DNA of 49,777 nt, from contig CAAEEX010000082.1 of the NCBI GenBank assembly GCA_900755005.1, forward strand, positions 1-49,777. Reading direction: 5' to 3'. This stretch comes from an uncultured Collinsella sp. GTDB lineage: Bacteria > Actinomycetota > Coriobacteriia > Coriobacteriales > Coriobacteriaceae. Shown here one piece after another: positions 14,765 to 22,720 of the stretch (positions within the stretch are counted from its first letter, which is position 1; each line of letters opens with the position of its first letter). Under the pieces are notes generated by a model. The model was not told the origin of the DNA. It worked only from the letters and a program-made list of their open reading frames with translations, and did not search any database. Both the position numbers and the translations under genes were made by a program.

Positions 14765-15383
14765 GTTCTTGAACCGGCTGGGCGAGCTTCTGGCCTGCCT
14801 GCCGGCAGATCAGGTAAAGGAAACGCAGGAGTTCTACGCGGAGGCCATCGCCGACCGTATGGAGGACGGCATGACGGAGGCCGAGGCTGTGGCCGCCATG
14901 GGCACGCCCGGTGAGGTCGCCGAGGCAACGCTCGACGAACTGCCCGCCGTGCCGCGCGCGATCGCGAGGACCAAGCGCAAGAGCACGGCACTTCTATGGG
15001 CGCTCGCCATCGTGGGCTCTCCGGTATGGATTCCGCTGCTGCTCGCGTTCGTCGCCGTTGCCGCTGCAGTCTACATCTGTATTTGGGTTCTTGCGCTCTG
15101 CGTGTGGATCGTGGCCGCGGCATTCGGGGGCGCGGGCCTGGTAGGGCTCCTGTTCGCCGTGGACGGCATCATTATCGGGCATGTTCCGTACGTTTTGGCC
15201 TCGATGGGAATGGGATTCGCTTCCATCGGTGTGGCGCTCCTCACGGGAGCCGGCGCCTGGACGGCGTCCAAGCAGATCGCGCGCCTCTCTGCCCTTTGGG
15301 CGAAGAAAGCCGTTTCGCCCTTCTGGAAAGATCGAGGCAATAAGAGCCGCATGGGCGCCGAAGCGGCGCCGCTCACGGCATAG
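14751..15383 (+). CDS. DUF1700/HAAS domain membrane protein
   Basis: A 210-residue protein. The N-terminal 60 residues form a helical HAAS-type domain (MTRDEFLNRLGELLACLP, then EAEAVAAMGTPGEVA), the hallmark of DUF1700 proteins. After a basic stretch (RTKRKS), four hydrophobic segments run from about residue 78 to 170, then a basic cytoplasmic tail. HAAS domains are linked to PadR-like regulators and are thought to pass membrane signals to them. The overlap with padR supports translational coupling. The precise role is unknown. Confidence 0.85.
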   Translation: MTRDEFLNRLGELLACLPADQVKETQEFYAEAIADRMEDGMTEAEAVAAMGTPGEVAEATLDELPAVPRAIARTKRKSTALLWALAIVGSPVWIPLLLAFVAVAAAVYICIWVLALCVWIVAAAFGGAGLVGLLFAVDGIIIGHVPYVLASMGMGFASIGVALLTGAGAWTASKQIARLSALWAKKAVSPFWKDRGNKSRMGAEAAPLTA

Positions 15384-15397
15384 GAAGGAGTGCAAAC

Positions 15398-15661
15398 ATG
15401 TCCAGCGTAAAAAGGATTTACCTTGCCGTAGCGGGTGGGCTTGTTGCCACGGGGCTCGTCCTGGCTGCTATCGGATTTGTGGCCTCCGGCTTTAACCTCG
15501 CTGTGCTCAACACGCAGATCGACCTGCGCGATGACACCATCATTCTGGGTGGTGTTGAAATAGACGACCCGACAGGGCTTCCACTCATCGAGCAGCTTGC
15601 CGAGGTCGGCGAGATCCATATTGGATCTGCAACGACTGGTTCGTCTTCTCCTCGCAAATGA
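15398..15661 (+). CDS. truncated DUF4097-like membrane protein
   Basis: An 87-residue remnant with AGGAAGGAG before its ATG. It begins with a signal or anchor segment (VAGGLVATGLVLAAIGFVASGF) and continues into the start of a beta-rich domain. The third gene of padR-DUF1700 operons usually encodes a DUF4097 (putative adhesin/beta-helix) protein of 200-300 residues. Here the frame stops abruptly after GEIHIGSATTG, and the following DNA resembles unrelated decayed genes. I read it as a gene cut by an insertion or deletion near 15630-15645. It may still yield a short membrane peptide. Confidence 0.6.
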   Translation: MSSVKRIYLAVAGGLVATGLVLAAIGFVASGFNLAVLNTQIDLRDDTIILGGVEIDDPTGLPLIEQLAEVGEIHIGSATTGSSSPRK

Positions 15662-15830
15662 TCGAGCTCGTAGCAGCCGTCCCCCCTTCGGGCGCACCAC
15701 GACGGGCATGAGCACGCCGCGCTCGGAGCCTTTTTGCGAGACCTTCCGTCACGCTCTTCCTGCGTGGTGAACCGGTCATCGACCGACGAGAGGCTGATGG
15801 GAATCTCTCGACTTCGGGCCAATCCCGCTC
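15645..15830 (-). pseudogene. decayed ParB-like N-terminal domain fragment
   Basis: Three minus-strand frames taken together spell a ParB/Spo0J-type N-terminal domain. REIPISL (about 15812) is in one frame, SERGVLMPVVVRPK in a second, and GDGCYEL followed by HLRGE back in the first. This matches the family order of IPxxxI, then a GVLxPxxVRP segment, then DGxYELIxGHRR. At least two frameshifts and no full-length frame show that it is dead. The family call rests on these short matches only. Plasmid or integrative-element origin is likely for a stray parB. Confidence 0.45.
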
Positions 15831-15993
15831 ACCGATCTGGTCTTCCTTCGTGATGCGCACATAAGCGAGCAGACACCGCGCAGTGCTTCAGCGCGGCCGC
15901 ACTTCCACGTCTATGACGGAGGTGCCCGGCGGCGTCTTGGCAATCCCCTTGTTTGCAGGCGTTAGCGCGTGGGGATCGCCCACTCGGGGGTCG

Positions 15994-16164
15994 AGGCCGC
16001 CGAGGACGGCGGCGAACCTCGCGGTGTCATTCGACATCGCGAGGTTCCCGGACCATGACCTCCTGGCCTCGTACCGCGGCATAGCCCCAAGGGTGAGGAG
16101 CTTCGGCACGTCGATCAGGGCGCCCGCACAGCGTCGGCCGGTCCGCCGTTCGGCAGAACGGCGG
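15994..16164 (+). pseudogene. IS110-family transposase C-terminal remnant
   Basis: The plus-strand frame reads RTAANLAVSFDIARFPDHD and then LLASYRGIAPRVRSFGTSI. This is the conserved C-terminal (transposase_20) region of IS110/IS1111-type transposases, in which a GVGxxTAA motif, DIxxFxxxDxLASYxGxxP and xxSGTSI occur in this order. The N-terminal DEDD catalytic half is absent, and the frame continues as antisense of livF. It is a decayed insertion sequence. Confidence 0.6.
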
Positions 16165-16165
16165 A
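16142..16165. other. 10-bp perfect hairpin after livF
   Basis: Positions 16142-16151 pair with 16156-16165 across a GGCA loop, directly beyond the livF stop. There is no U-tract in the livF direction. It may be a 3' barrier for the long liv mRNA or part of the old insertion sequence. Confidence 0.5.
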
Positions 16166-16170
16166 AGTCC

Positions 16171-16884
16171 CTAGCCGCCCAGATATGCCTTGCGGACGTT
16201 GTCGTCGTGCAGGAGCTCCTGTCCGGTACCGGTCATGGTAATCTTGCCGGTCTCGAGCACGTAGCCGCGTGTGGCGATGGAAAGAGCCATCTGTGCGTTT
16301 TGCTCGACCAGAAGCACCGTGGTGCCGGCCTTATGCAGATCCTCGACAATCTGGAAGATCTGCTCAATCAGAATCGGCGCCAGGCCCATGGAAGGCTCGT
16401 CGAGCATGAGCAGCTTGGGGTTACTCATAAGGGCGCGGCCCATAACGAGCATCTGCTGCTCGCCGCCCGAAAGGGTGCCGGCGACCTGGCGACGGCGCTC
16501 CTTCAGGCGCGGGAACTGCTCGTAGACGCGCTCAAGGCCCGGAGCCACCGTGGACTTGGGCTGCGTATAGGCGCCCATCTCCAGGTTCTCCTCAACCGTC
16601 ATCTGCAAAAAGGCGCGACGTCCCTCGGGAACCTGAGCCAGTCCCTTACCAACCAGCTTATCAGCGGGCGTATGGGTAATGTCCTCGCCCATAAACTTGA
16701 TGGAGCCGGTCTTGGAGCGCAGCAGGCCCGAGACGGTCTTGAGCGTTGTGGACTTGCCAGCGCCGTTCGCGCCGATCAGAGCCACGATCTCGCCCTCGTT
16801 AACGTTAAAGGAGATGTCCTTGATGGCGTGGATGGCGCCGTACCAGACGTTGATGTTGTAGACGGAAAGCATCGGCTCTGCCAT
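16171..16884 (-). CDS. livF: branched-chain amino acid ABC transporter ATPase LivF
   Basis: One of the two ATP-hydrolysing subunits of the high-affinity Leu/Ile/Val importer. The 237 residues include Walker A in GANGAGKST, the Q-loop region in GLAQVPEGRRAFLQMTVEENL, the signature LSGGEQQ and Walker B in LLMLDEPSMGL, followed by the H-loop equivalent VEQN. VEQN and the short LivF length distinguish it from LivG, which has IEHD. It is the last gene of the operon and abuts livG with no gap. Confidence 0.95.
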   Translation of the reverse strand: MAEPMLSVYNINVWYGAIHAIKDISFNVNEGEIVALIGANGAGKSTTLKTVSGLLRSKTGSIKFMGEDITHTPADKLVGKGLAQVPEGRRAFLQMTVEENLEMGAYTQPKSTVAPGLERVYEQFPRLKERRRQVAGTLSGGEQQMLVMGRALMSNPKLLMLDEPSMGLAPILIEQIFQIVEDLHKAGTTVLLVEQNAQMALSIATRGYVLETGKITMTGTGQELLHDDNVRKAYLGG

Positions 16885-17745
16885 TTAGTTCTCCCCCTTA
16901 TCCTGCTTGCCCAGATATGCCTCGATAACGGCATCGTTGTTCTGGATCTCCTCGGCCGTACCCTTGGCGATAACCTTGCCAAAGTTAAGCACGCAGATGC
17001 CCTCGCAGATGTTCATAACGAGCGACATATCATGCTCGATAAGCATGATGGCGATGCCGAAGGTGTCGCGGATCTTGACGATGTTCTCCATGAGCTCCGC
17101 GGTCTCGGACGGGTTCATGCCGGCGGCAGGCTCGTCGAGCAACAGCAGCTTGGGGTTGGTGGCAAGCGCGCGGACGATCTCCAGACGACGCTGAGCGCCG
17201 TAAGGCAGCGAGCCGGCCTGTTCATTTGCCAGGTGCTCCATGTCAAAAATGGACAGCAGCTCCATGGCGCGCTCGCGGGCGGCCCTCTCGTGCTTCCAAT
17301 ACGTCGGCAGGCGCAGCACGCCCTCAAAGCCGGAGTAGCGCTCCTGATTGTGCAGACCGACCTTGACGTTATCCTCCACCGTCATGGTGTTGAACAGGCG
17401 AATGTTCTGGAATGTACGGGCAATACCCATGCGGTTGACCTGATAGACCGACTTGCCCGAGGTGTCCTCACCATCGAGCAGGATGGTGCCATGCGTGGGC
17501 TGGTACACCTTAGTGAGCAGGTTGAAGACCGTGGTCTTGCCGGCACCGTTGGGGCCGATGAGACCGGCAATCTCGGTCTTGCCGATGGTTAGGCTAAAGT
17601 CGTCGACCGCCTTGAGGCCGCCAAACTCAATGCCCAGGTGGATGCACTCGAGCGCCGGGCGCTGGCCCAGGTCGCGGTCGGGGACAATGGCGCCAGAAGG
17701 ATACGGGACCATCTTGCCCTTGTTGAACTCAAACTTACTGGGCAT
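16885..17745 (-). CDS. livG: branched-chain amino acid ABC transporter ATPase LivG
   Basis: The second ATPase subunit, 286 residues. Visible motifs are Walker A GPNGAGKTT, ARTFQNIRLFNTMTVEDNV (LivG-type Q-loop), the degenerate signature LPYGAQRRLE in place of LSGG, Walker B LLLLDEPAAGMN and IEHDM. A longer frame reaches 17772. AAGGAGG lies 8 nt before the ATG at 17745, inside the end of livM, so the genes overlap by 11 nt and are translationally coupled. Confidence 0.95.
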   Translation of the reverse strand: MPSKFEFNKGKMVPYPSGAIVPDRDLGQRPALECIHLGIEFGGLKAVDDFSLTIGKTEIAGLIGPNGAGKTTVFNLLTKVYQPTHGTILLDGEDTSGKSVYQVNRMGIARTFQNIRLFNTMTVEDNVKVGLHNQERYSGFEGVLRLPTYWKHERAARERAMELLSIFDMEHLANEQAGSLPYGAQRRLEIVRALATNPKLLLLDEPAAGMNPSETAELMENIVKIRDTFGIAIMLIEHDMSLVMNICEGICVLNFGKVIAKGTAEEIQNNDAVIEAYLGKQDKGEN

Positions 17746-18814
17746 CGGCTGCCACCTCCTTCTTGGAAGCAAAGCGGTCCTTAATGCGTGCGAAGAACGA
17801 CTTGAGCTGCGGGTTGTTGGTAAAGATCATGACCAGAATCAGCACGATGGCGTAGATGAGCATGCGGTAGTCCGAGAACTGACGGAGCAGCTCGGGAAGC
17901 ACCGTGAGCAACGCCGCCGCGATGACGGAGCCGCGCATATTGCCCAGACCGCCCAGGACCACGAACACCAGGATGAGGATGGACGTGTTGAAGTCGAACT
18001 TGGTGGCGGAAAGCTGCGAGAAGTTACCGCCGAAGAGGGCTCCGGCAGCGCCGGCGAGAGCGGCGGAAACCACGAAGGCGATCATGCGGTACTCGGTGAC
18101 GGAGATGCCCACGGACTCGGCAGCGATCTTGTTGTCGCGCACGGCCATAATGGCACGGCCGGTACGGCTGCGAACCAGGTTGAGCACGATCACGAGTGCG
18201 ACCATGACCAGGATGGCACCGGCGAGGAAGGTCGAGTACGTCGACACGCCCGATGCGCCCTGCGCGCCCTTGATGATGGCGGTGCCGTCCTCGAGCAGGT
18301 GCAGGTCGTCGATCGTGGAGTTACCTGTGATGTTAAAGATCACATGCAGGCCGCGGGAGTCGACGCCCACGATAAGGCAGGTGACGATCTCTTTGATGAT
18401 CTCGCCAAAGGCCAGCGTCACGATAGCCAGGTAATCGCCGCTCAGGCGAAGGACCGGGATGCCGATCAAGAAGCCCAGGATGGCGGCAGCGATGGCACCG
18501 ACCACGATGCTGATGATAAGGCGCACCGGATCGGAGGGAACGGCGCTCTCCAGCGCGACGGCGGTGACGATTCCCGTATAGGCACCGACACTCATAAAGC
18601 CCGCGTGGCCCAGCGACAAGTCGCCCGCGATGCCGACGACGAGGTTAAGGGAGATGGCCATGACGATATAGGCCGTGATGGGAACCAGCTGACCGGCGAT
18701 CATGCGCGGAATCATGTGGTTGGACTGCATAAAGAACACGATGGCGAACGCCACAAGGCACATGGCGTACGTGACAAAGTCGTGACGCGTCTGCTTGTCT
18801 TTAAGAAACTTCAT
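17735..18814 (-). CDS. livM: branched-chain amino acid ABC transporter permease LivM
   Basis: A membrane permease of about 359 residues with ten or so hydrophobic segments. The signature stretch is LNLVVGIAGDLSLGHAGFMSVGAY, and the cytoplasmic coupling segment GRAIMAVRDNKIAAESVGIS contacts the ATPases. Two starts are possible: GTG at 18823, immediately after the livH stop, and ATG at 18814, with AGGTG 6 nt upstream. I prefer the ATG. The gene follows livH almost directly, as in other liv operons. Confidence 0.93.
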   Translation of the reverse strand: MKFLKDKQTRHDFVTYAMCLVAFAIVFFMQSNHMIPRMIAGQLVPITAYIVMAISLNLVVGIAGDLSLGHAGFMSVGAYTGIVTAVALESAVPSDPVRLIISIVVGAIAAAILGFLIGIPVLRLSGDYLAIVTLAFGEIIKEIVTCLIVGVDSRGLHVIFNITGNSTIDDLHLLEDGTAIIKGAQGASGVSTYSTFLAGAILVMVALVIVLNLVRSRTGRAIMAVRDNKIAAESVGISVTEYRMIAFVVSAALAGAAGALFGGNFSQLSATKFDFNTSILILVFVVLGGLGNMRGSVIAAALLTVLPELLRQFSDYRMLIYAIVLILVMIFTNNPQLKSFFARIKDRFASKKEVAADAQ

Positions 18815-18823
18815 AACGCTCAC

Positions 18824-19705
18824 CTACACCTTCTCGGGGACGTACTTGCCCAAGAGGCCGGCAGGCTTGACGAGCAGGACGATGATCAGAACACCAAAGA
18901 CGATGGAGTTGGCAAGGCTCGTGGAAATGTAGGCCTGCGCCATCGCCTCGATGATGCCGATGAGAATGCCACCGACAAAGGCGCCGGGGATGGAGCCGAT
19001 ACCGCCGAAGACGGCGGCGTCGAAGGCCTTGATGCCAGGCATGGCACCCGTCGTGGGCTGCAGCACCGGCGAGTAGGAGCACAGCAGCACGCCGGCGATG
19101 GCGGCAAGGGCAGAGCCGATGGCAAACGTCATCGAGATGGTACGGTTGACGTTGATGCCCATGAGCTGAGCGGCGGCCTTGTCCTCGGACACGGCGCGCA
19201 TGGCTTTGCCCATCTTGGTCTTACCTGTAAAGAACATCAGACCGGCCATGATAACCAGGCAGGCGACGATGGTGACGAGCGAAACGGCGCTTACATTGAA
19301 CTTGGCCAGGAACTCCGGCACCTGGAAGGTGACGAGCGAAGTGAAGTTCTTGGGCGTGGCGCCCCACAGAAGCTGCGCGGCGTTCTGCAGGAAGTAAGAC
19401 ACGCCGATGGCCGTGATCAGAACGGCCAGCGGGCCCGCCTGACGCAGCGGCTTGTATGCCAGACCCTCGATGAGAACACCGAGAACGGTGCAGACCACAC
19501 AAGAGAGAATTACAGATGCCCAGCCCGGGAGGCCGAGATACGACGTGGCACAGAACGAGACATAGGCACCGACCATGATAACGTCGCCGTGAGCGAAGTT
19601 CAGCATCTTGGCGATACCGTAGACCATGGTGTAGCCCAACGCGATGATGGCGTAGACGCTGCCCATGGACAGGCCGTTGACCAGGTATTGGATAAAGACC
19701 GTCAT
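18824..19705 (-). CDS. livH: branched-chain amino acid ABC transporter permease LivH
   Basis: The first permease subunit, 293 residues. It starts MTVFIQYLVNGLSMGSVYAI and has LGYTMVYGIAKMLNFAHGD, the classic LivH N-terminal motif, and GKAMRAVSEDKAAAQLMGIN as the coupling loop. The frame is open upstream to 19819, but GGGGG lies about 9 nt before the ATG at 19705 and the family length fits. It is preceded by a 138-nt gap with two hairpins that separates it from livK1. Confidence 0.95.
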   Translation of the reverse strand: MTVFIQYLVNGLSMGSVYAIIALGYTMVYGIAKMLNFAHGDVIMVGAYVSFCATSYLGLPGWASVILSCVVCTVLGVLIEGLAYKPLRQAGPLAVLITAIGVSYFLQNAAQLLWGATPKNFTSLVTFQVPEFLAKFNVSAVSLVTIVACLVIMAGLMFFTGKTKMGKAMRAVSEDKAAAQLMGINVNRTISMTFAIGSALAAIAGVLLCSYSPVLQPTTGAMPGIKAFDAAVFGGIGSIPGAFVGGILIGIIEAMAQAYISTSLANSIVFGVLIIVLLVKPAGLLGKYVPEKV

Positions 19706-19751
19706 GTTCCACATCCCCCTTTCGAATAGGTTTCCAGTTAATGTATGAAAC

Positions 19752-19812
19752 AGGGACGTTACACTGTCCCTAGATACCAAGCAAGCAGGGAAGGCCAAAC
19801 CTCCCCTGCTTG
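19752..19812 (-). other. intercistronic hairpins between livK1 and livH
   Basis: A 9-bp stem (19782-19790 with 19804-19812), extended by a further 3 bp after one mismatch, lies about 30 nt past the livK1 stop. A second stem pairs 19752-19757 with 19766-19771. No U-tract follows on the minus strand, so full termination is unlikely. Such hairpins often protect the upstream binding-protein mRNA, giving more binding protein than permease. That role is inferred. Confidence 0.5.
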
Positions 19813-19843
19813 GGATCAAAACCGCTCTATGTAAGGCGGCTTA

Positions 19844-21031
19844 TTAGGCCTGTACGTACTTGCCGTCGGTGATGACGTACGCCGTGGGCTCCTTCTGGAC
19901 CTGGCCCTTATCGTTCCAGGTGAGCTTGCCGGTCAGACCGTCAACGGTAATCTTGAGCATAGCCTTGGGCAGCTTCTCGGCGACCTCGGTCGGGTCGGCG
20001 TCGACACCAAGACCGGCCTCCTCGAGGGCCTCGGCCACCGCGTGCACGCCGTCGTAAGCGTCGGCGGCAAACTGGTCCGGAGTCTCGCCATACTTATCCT
20101 TGTAAGCGTTGACGAAGTCGGCGTTCTTCTCGTCGTCGGCGGAGAACGGGGTCATGAGCAGCAGACCCTCGGCAAGAGAGGTGTCGAAGCCCTCAACGCC
20201 CAGGATGCCGTCCATGCCGTCGCAACCCATCATCTTGACGTCGTAGCCCATGTCCTTGGCGTTCTTGAGCAGGACGGACGCTGGCGTGTAGTAGATCGGC
20301 GCAAAGATCATGGTGGCGCCGGCCTGCTTGGCCTTGGTCAGCTGGTTGGTAAAGCTCGTGGCGGAGTCGTCCTTAAAGGTCTCCTCGTCAACAATCTCGA
20401 GCTTGGATTTAGCGGCCTGAACCTTAAAGGAATCTGCGATGCCCGAAGAATAGGCGTCGCCGGAGTTATAGAACAGTACGAACTTCTCGTCCGCATACTT
20501 CTGCGCCAGGAACTTGGCAGCGTTGACGCCCTGGTTGGGATCGGTAAAGCAAACCTGGAAGACGCAATCCTTGCCCTTGGTGACGTCCTCGGAGGACGCG
20601 GACGGAGTGATCATGAACGTCTCGGGGTCGTTACCGCACTCGGCGGCAACGGCAACCGACGCGCCCGTGGTGGTCGGGCCGACGAGGGCCTGCATGCCCC
20701 AGTCGAGCAGGGTGTTAAAGGCGTTGACGGCCTTCTCGCCGTCGGCCTGGTCATCCTCGGCCTTGCTGGCAAGCGGCAGCTCCTTGGTCGAGAAATCCTT
20801 GCAGCCAAGCTCGACACCCTGGGTAACGGACTTGCCGTAGGACGCGTTGGCGCCGGTCAGCGGTCCGATGGTGCCGATCTTAAACGAAGCGTCGCCCGAA
20901 GCGGAACCGCTGTCGCCGCCGTTGGAGGAGCAGCCAGCTAGAATGGACATCGCCCCCAGACCTGCTGCGCTCGCGATAACGCTCCTGCGATTCATAACAG
21001 GGTTCAATGACTTACCGGTGAGGCTCGACAT
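19844..21031 (-). CDS. livK: branched-chain amino acid substrate-binding lipoprotein 1
   Basis: A periplasmic-type binding protein (peripla_BP_6 fold), 395 residues, that delivers amino acids to LivHM. The N-terminus has a twin-arginine-like signal (NRRSVIASAAGLG) ending in the lipobox LAGC, so the mature protein should be lipid-anchored on the outer face of the membrane. The mature domain starts FKIGTIGPLTGANASYG and includes LVGPTTTGASVAVA and FNSGDAYSSG-like loops. GAGGAG is 6 nt before the ATG at 21031. It is a close paralogue of the next gene upstream. Confidence 0.92.
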   Translation of the reverse strand: MSSLTGKSLNPVMNRRSVIASAAGLGAMSILAGCSSNGGDSGSASGDASFKIGTIGPLTGANASYGKSVTQGVELGCKDFSTKELPLASKAEDDQADGEKAVNAFNTLLDWGMQALVGPTTTGASVAVAAECGNDPETFMITPSASSEDVTKGKDCVFQVCFTDPNQGVNAAKFLAQKYADEKFVLFYNSGDAYSSGIADSFKVQAAKSKLEIVDEETFKDDSATSFTNQLTKAKQAGATMIFAPIYYTPASVLLKNAKDMGYDVKMMGCDGMDGILGVEGFDTSLAEGLLLMTPFSADDEKNADFVNAYKDKYGETPDQFAADAYDGVHAVAEALEEAGLGVDADPTEVAEKLPKAMLKITVDGLTGKLTWNDKGQVQKEPTAYVITDGKYVQA

Positions 21032-21302
21032 GCGGCTCTCCTCTCAAATCTCGTCGGGTTTCGGTTACCCAACAGGCCATCCTTCGCCGTGTTCGGCGTT
21101 CGCAAAATAGTAGACGCTTTAGTTGAGAAAAGTGGCGATTATTTCAACTATTCTTTTGTTTTGTCCGTTTATCCATAATTATGCGTATTTCTATTGGTTT
21201 ATGCAGTTTAGCCACTTTATTGTGTGAAAGTAATATTTCCATTCTGTTACAAGCTTCCCTGTCCTGATTAAAACGGCCTCACCGGTAGCGCTTTATACGC
21301 AC

Positions 21303-22469
21303 TTAGGCGGCGATGTACTTGCCGTCCTGGATCACATAGGCTGTAGCGGGCTTCTCGACTTGGCCCTCGTCGTTCCACGTGAGCTCGCCCGTCAGGCCCT
21401 CGATCTTGATCTTGCGCATGGCCTTGGCAAGATCGCCGGCAATGTCGGCGCCGTCGGCCGTAATATCGATGTCTGCCTTATCGATAGCCTCGACAATCGC
21501 ATGGACGCAGTCATAGGCATCGGCGGCAAACTGGTTGGGCGTCTCGTCGTAGGCGTCCTTATATGCCTTGACGAAGTCGGCGTTCTTCTCATCGTCGGCA
21601 GAGAACGGGGTCATGAGCAGCACGCCCTCGGCAAGGGAGGTGTCGAAGCCCTCAACGGAGAGCAGGCCGTCCATGCCGTCGGTACCCATGAGGGTCATGT
21701 CGTATCCCATGTCCTTGGCGTTCTTGAGCAAAACGGACGCCGGCGTGTAGTAGATCGGCGCAAAGATGAGCGTGGCGCCGGCCTCCTTGGCCTTGGTGAG
21801 CTGGTTGGTAAAGCTCGTGGAGGAGTCGTCCTTAAAGGTCTCGGTATCGACGATATCAAGTTTGGACTCCTTGGCCTGCTCGGCAAAGGCATCGGCAACA
21901 CCCGAGCTGTACGTATCGCCGGAGTTGTAGAACAGGGCGATCTTGGCGTCTGCATACTTCTCGGCCAAAAACTTGGCAGCACTCGCGCCCATGGTGGGGT
22001 CGGTAAAGCAAACCTGGAAAACCGTGGTCTTGTCCTTGGTGACGTCGAGGGACGAAGCAGAGGGCGTGACCATGAGCATATCGTCGGCGATCTCGCCCGA
22101 GACAGCGACGGCGGCACCAGTCGTGACGGGACCGACGAGCGCCTGCATGCCCCAGTCGCACAGGGTATTGAAGGCGTTGATAGCCTTCTCGCCGTCGGCG
22201 ACGTCATCCTCGGACTTAAGCAAGAGTTTGAGGTCCTTGGTCGAGAAATCCTTGGCGGCAAGCTTGGCACCCTTCTCGGCCGAAACGCCATAGGTTGCCG
22301 CGGCGCCGGTCAGAGGGCCGATGACACCGATCTTGAAGGTCTTGCCGTCATCGGCGGTGCCGCCGTCCGAGCCACCCGACGAGCAACCAGCGAGTGCGGC
22401 GGTGCTGCCGAGCGCCGCAGCGCCGGCGAGAAAGTTCCTACGGCTGAGCGTGCTGTTGATGTTGAACAT
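21303..22469 (-). CDS. livK: branched-chain amino acid substrate-binding lipoprotein 2
   Basis: A 388-residue paralogue of the neighbouring binding protein and the first gene of the liv cluster. The signal sequence has a textbook Tat motif (SRRNFLAGAAALG) followed by the lipobox LAGC. The mature part aligns with its neighbour over its whole length without large gaps, and both end with LTGxLTWNDxGQV...TAYVIxDGKY. Differences concentrate in ligand-facing loops, so the two may prefer different amino acids. GGGGGACACC precedes the ATG. A 271-nt AT-rich gap to livK1 probably contains a second promoter, but I found no clear boxes. Confidence 0.92.
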   Translation of the reverse strand: MFNINSTLSRRNFLAGAAALGSTAALAGCSSGGSDGGTADDGKTFKIGVIGPLTGAAATYGVSAEKGAKLAAKDFSTKDLKLLLKSEDDVADGEKAINAFNTLCDWGMQALVGPVTTGAAVAVSGEIADDMLMVTPSASSLDVTKDKTTVFQVCFTDPTMGASAAKFLAEKYADAKIALFYNSGDTYSSGVADAFAEQAKESKLDIVDTETFKDDSSTSFTNQLTKAKEAGATLIFAPIYYTPASVLLKNAKDMGYDMTLMGTDGMDGLLSVEGFDTSLAEGVLLMTPFSADDEKNADFVKAYKDAYDETPNQFAADAYDCVHAIVEAIDKADIDITADGADIAGDLAKAMRKIKIEGLTGELTWNDEGQVEKPATAYVIQDGKYIAA

Positions 22470-22720
22470 GGTGTCCCCCTTTTTCGCTGGCCGCGGTGCG
22501 GCCGTCTTGCGGTACAGGGCAAACCTTATGGCGCAAACGTTGACAGTTTGTTACGGAAGTCCGTTTGTAGCGAGCGTGTTTCCAATGTTTCCGCAGCGTT
22601 TCGGGGGTGCCGTTTTGTGCGGCTCCTGTTGCCTGGCGAGCACGCGCCCCCGGTTCACGCTAGAATGCACTCAACCTTTAAGCGGTTTATCCATCCATAA
22701 GATGCACGAAGGAGTTATCT

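Noticed and set aside
15883..17592. A 569-codon plus-strand frame from the decayed region into livF/livG
   Set aside because: Only its first 90 or so codons resemble a real protein (the IS110 remnant). The remainder is antisense of livF and livG.
17453..19729. A 758-codon plus-strand frame opposite livG, livM and livH
   Set aside because: Its composition is extreme (Asp/Gly/His/Arg repeats) and it covers three well-supported genes. Shadow frame.
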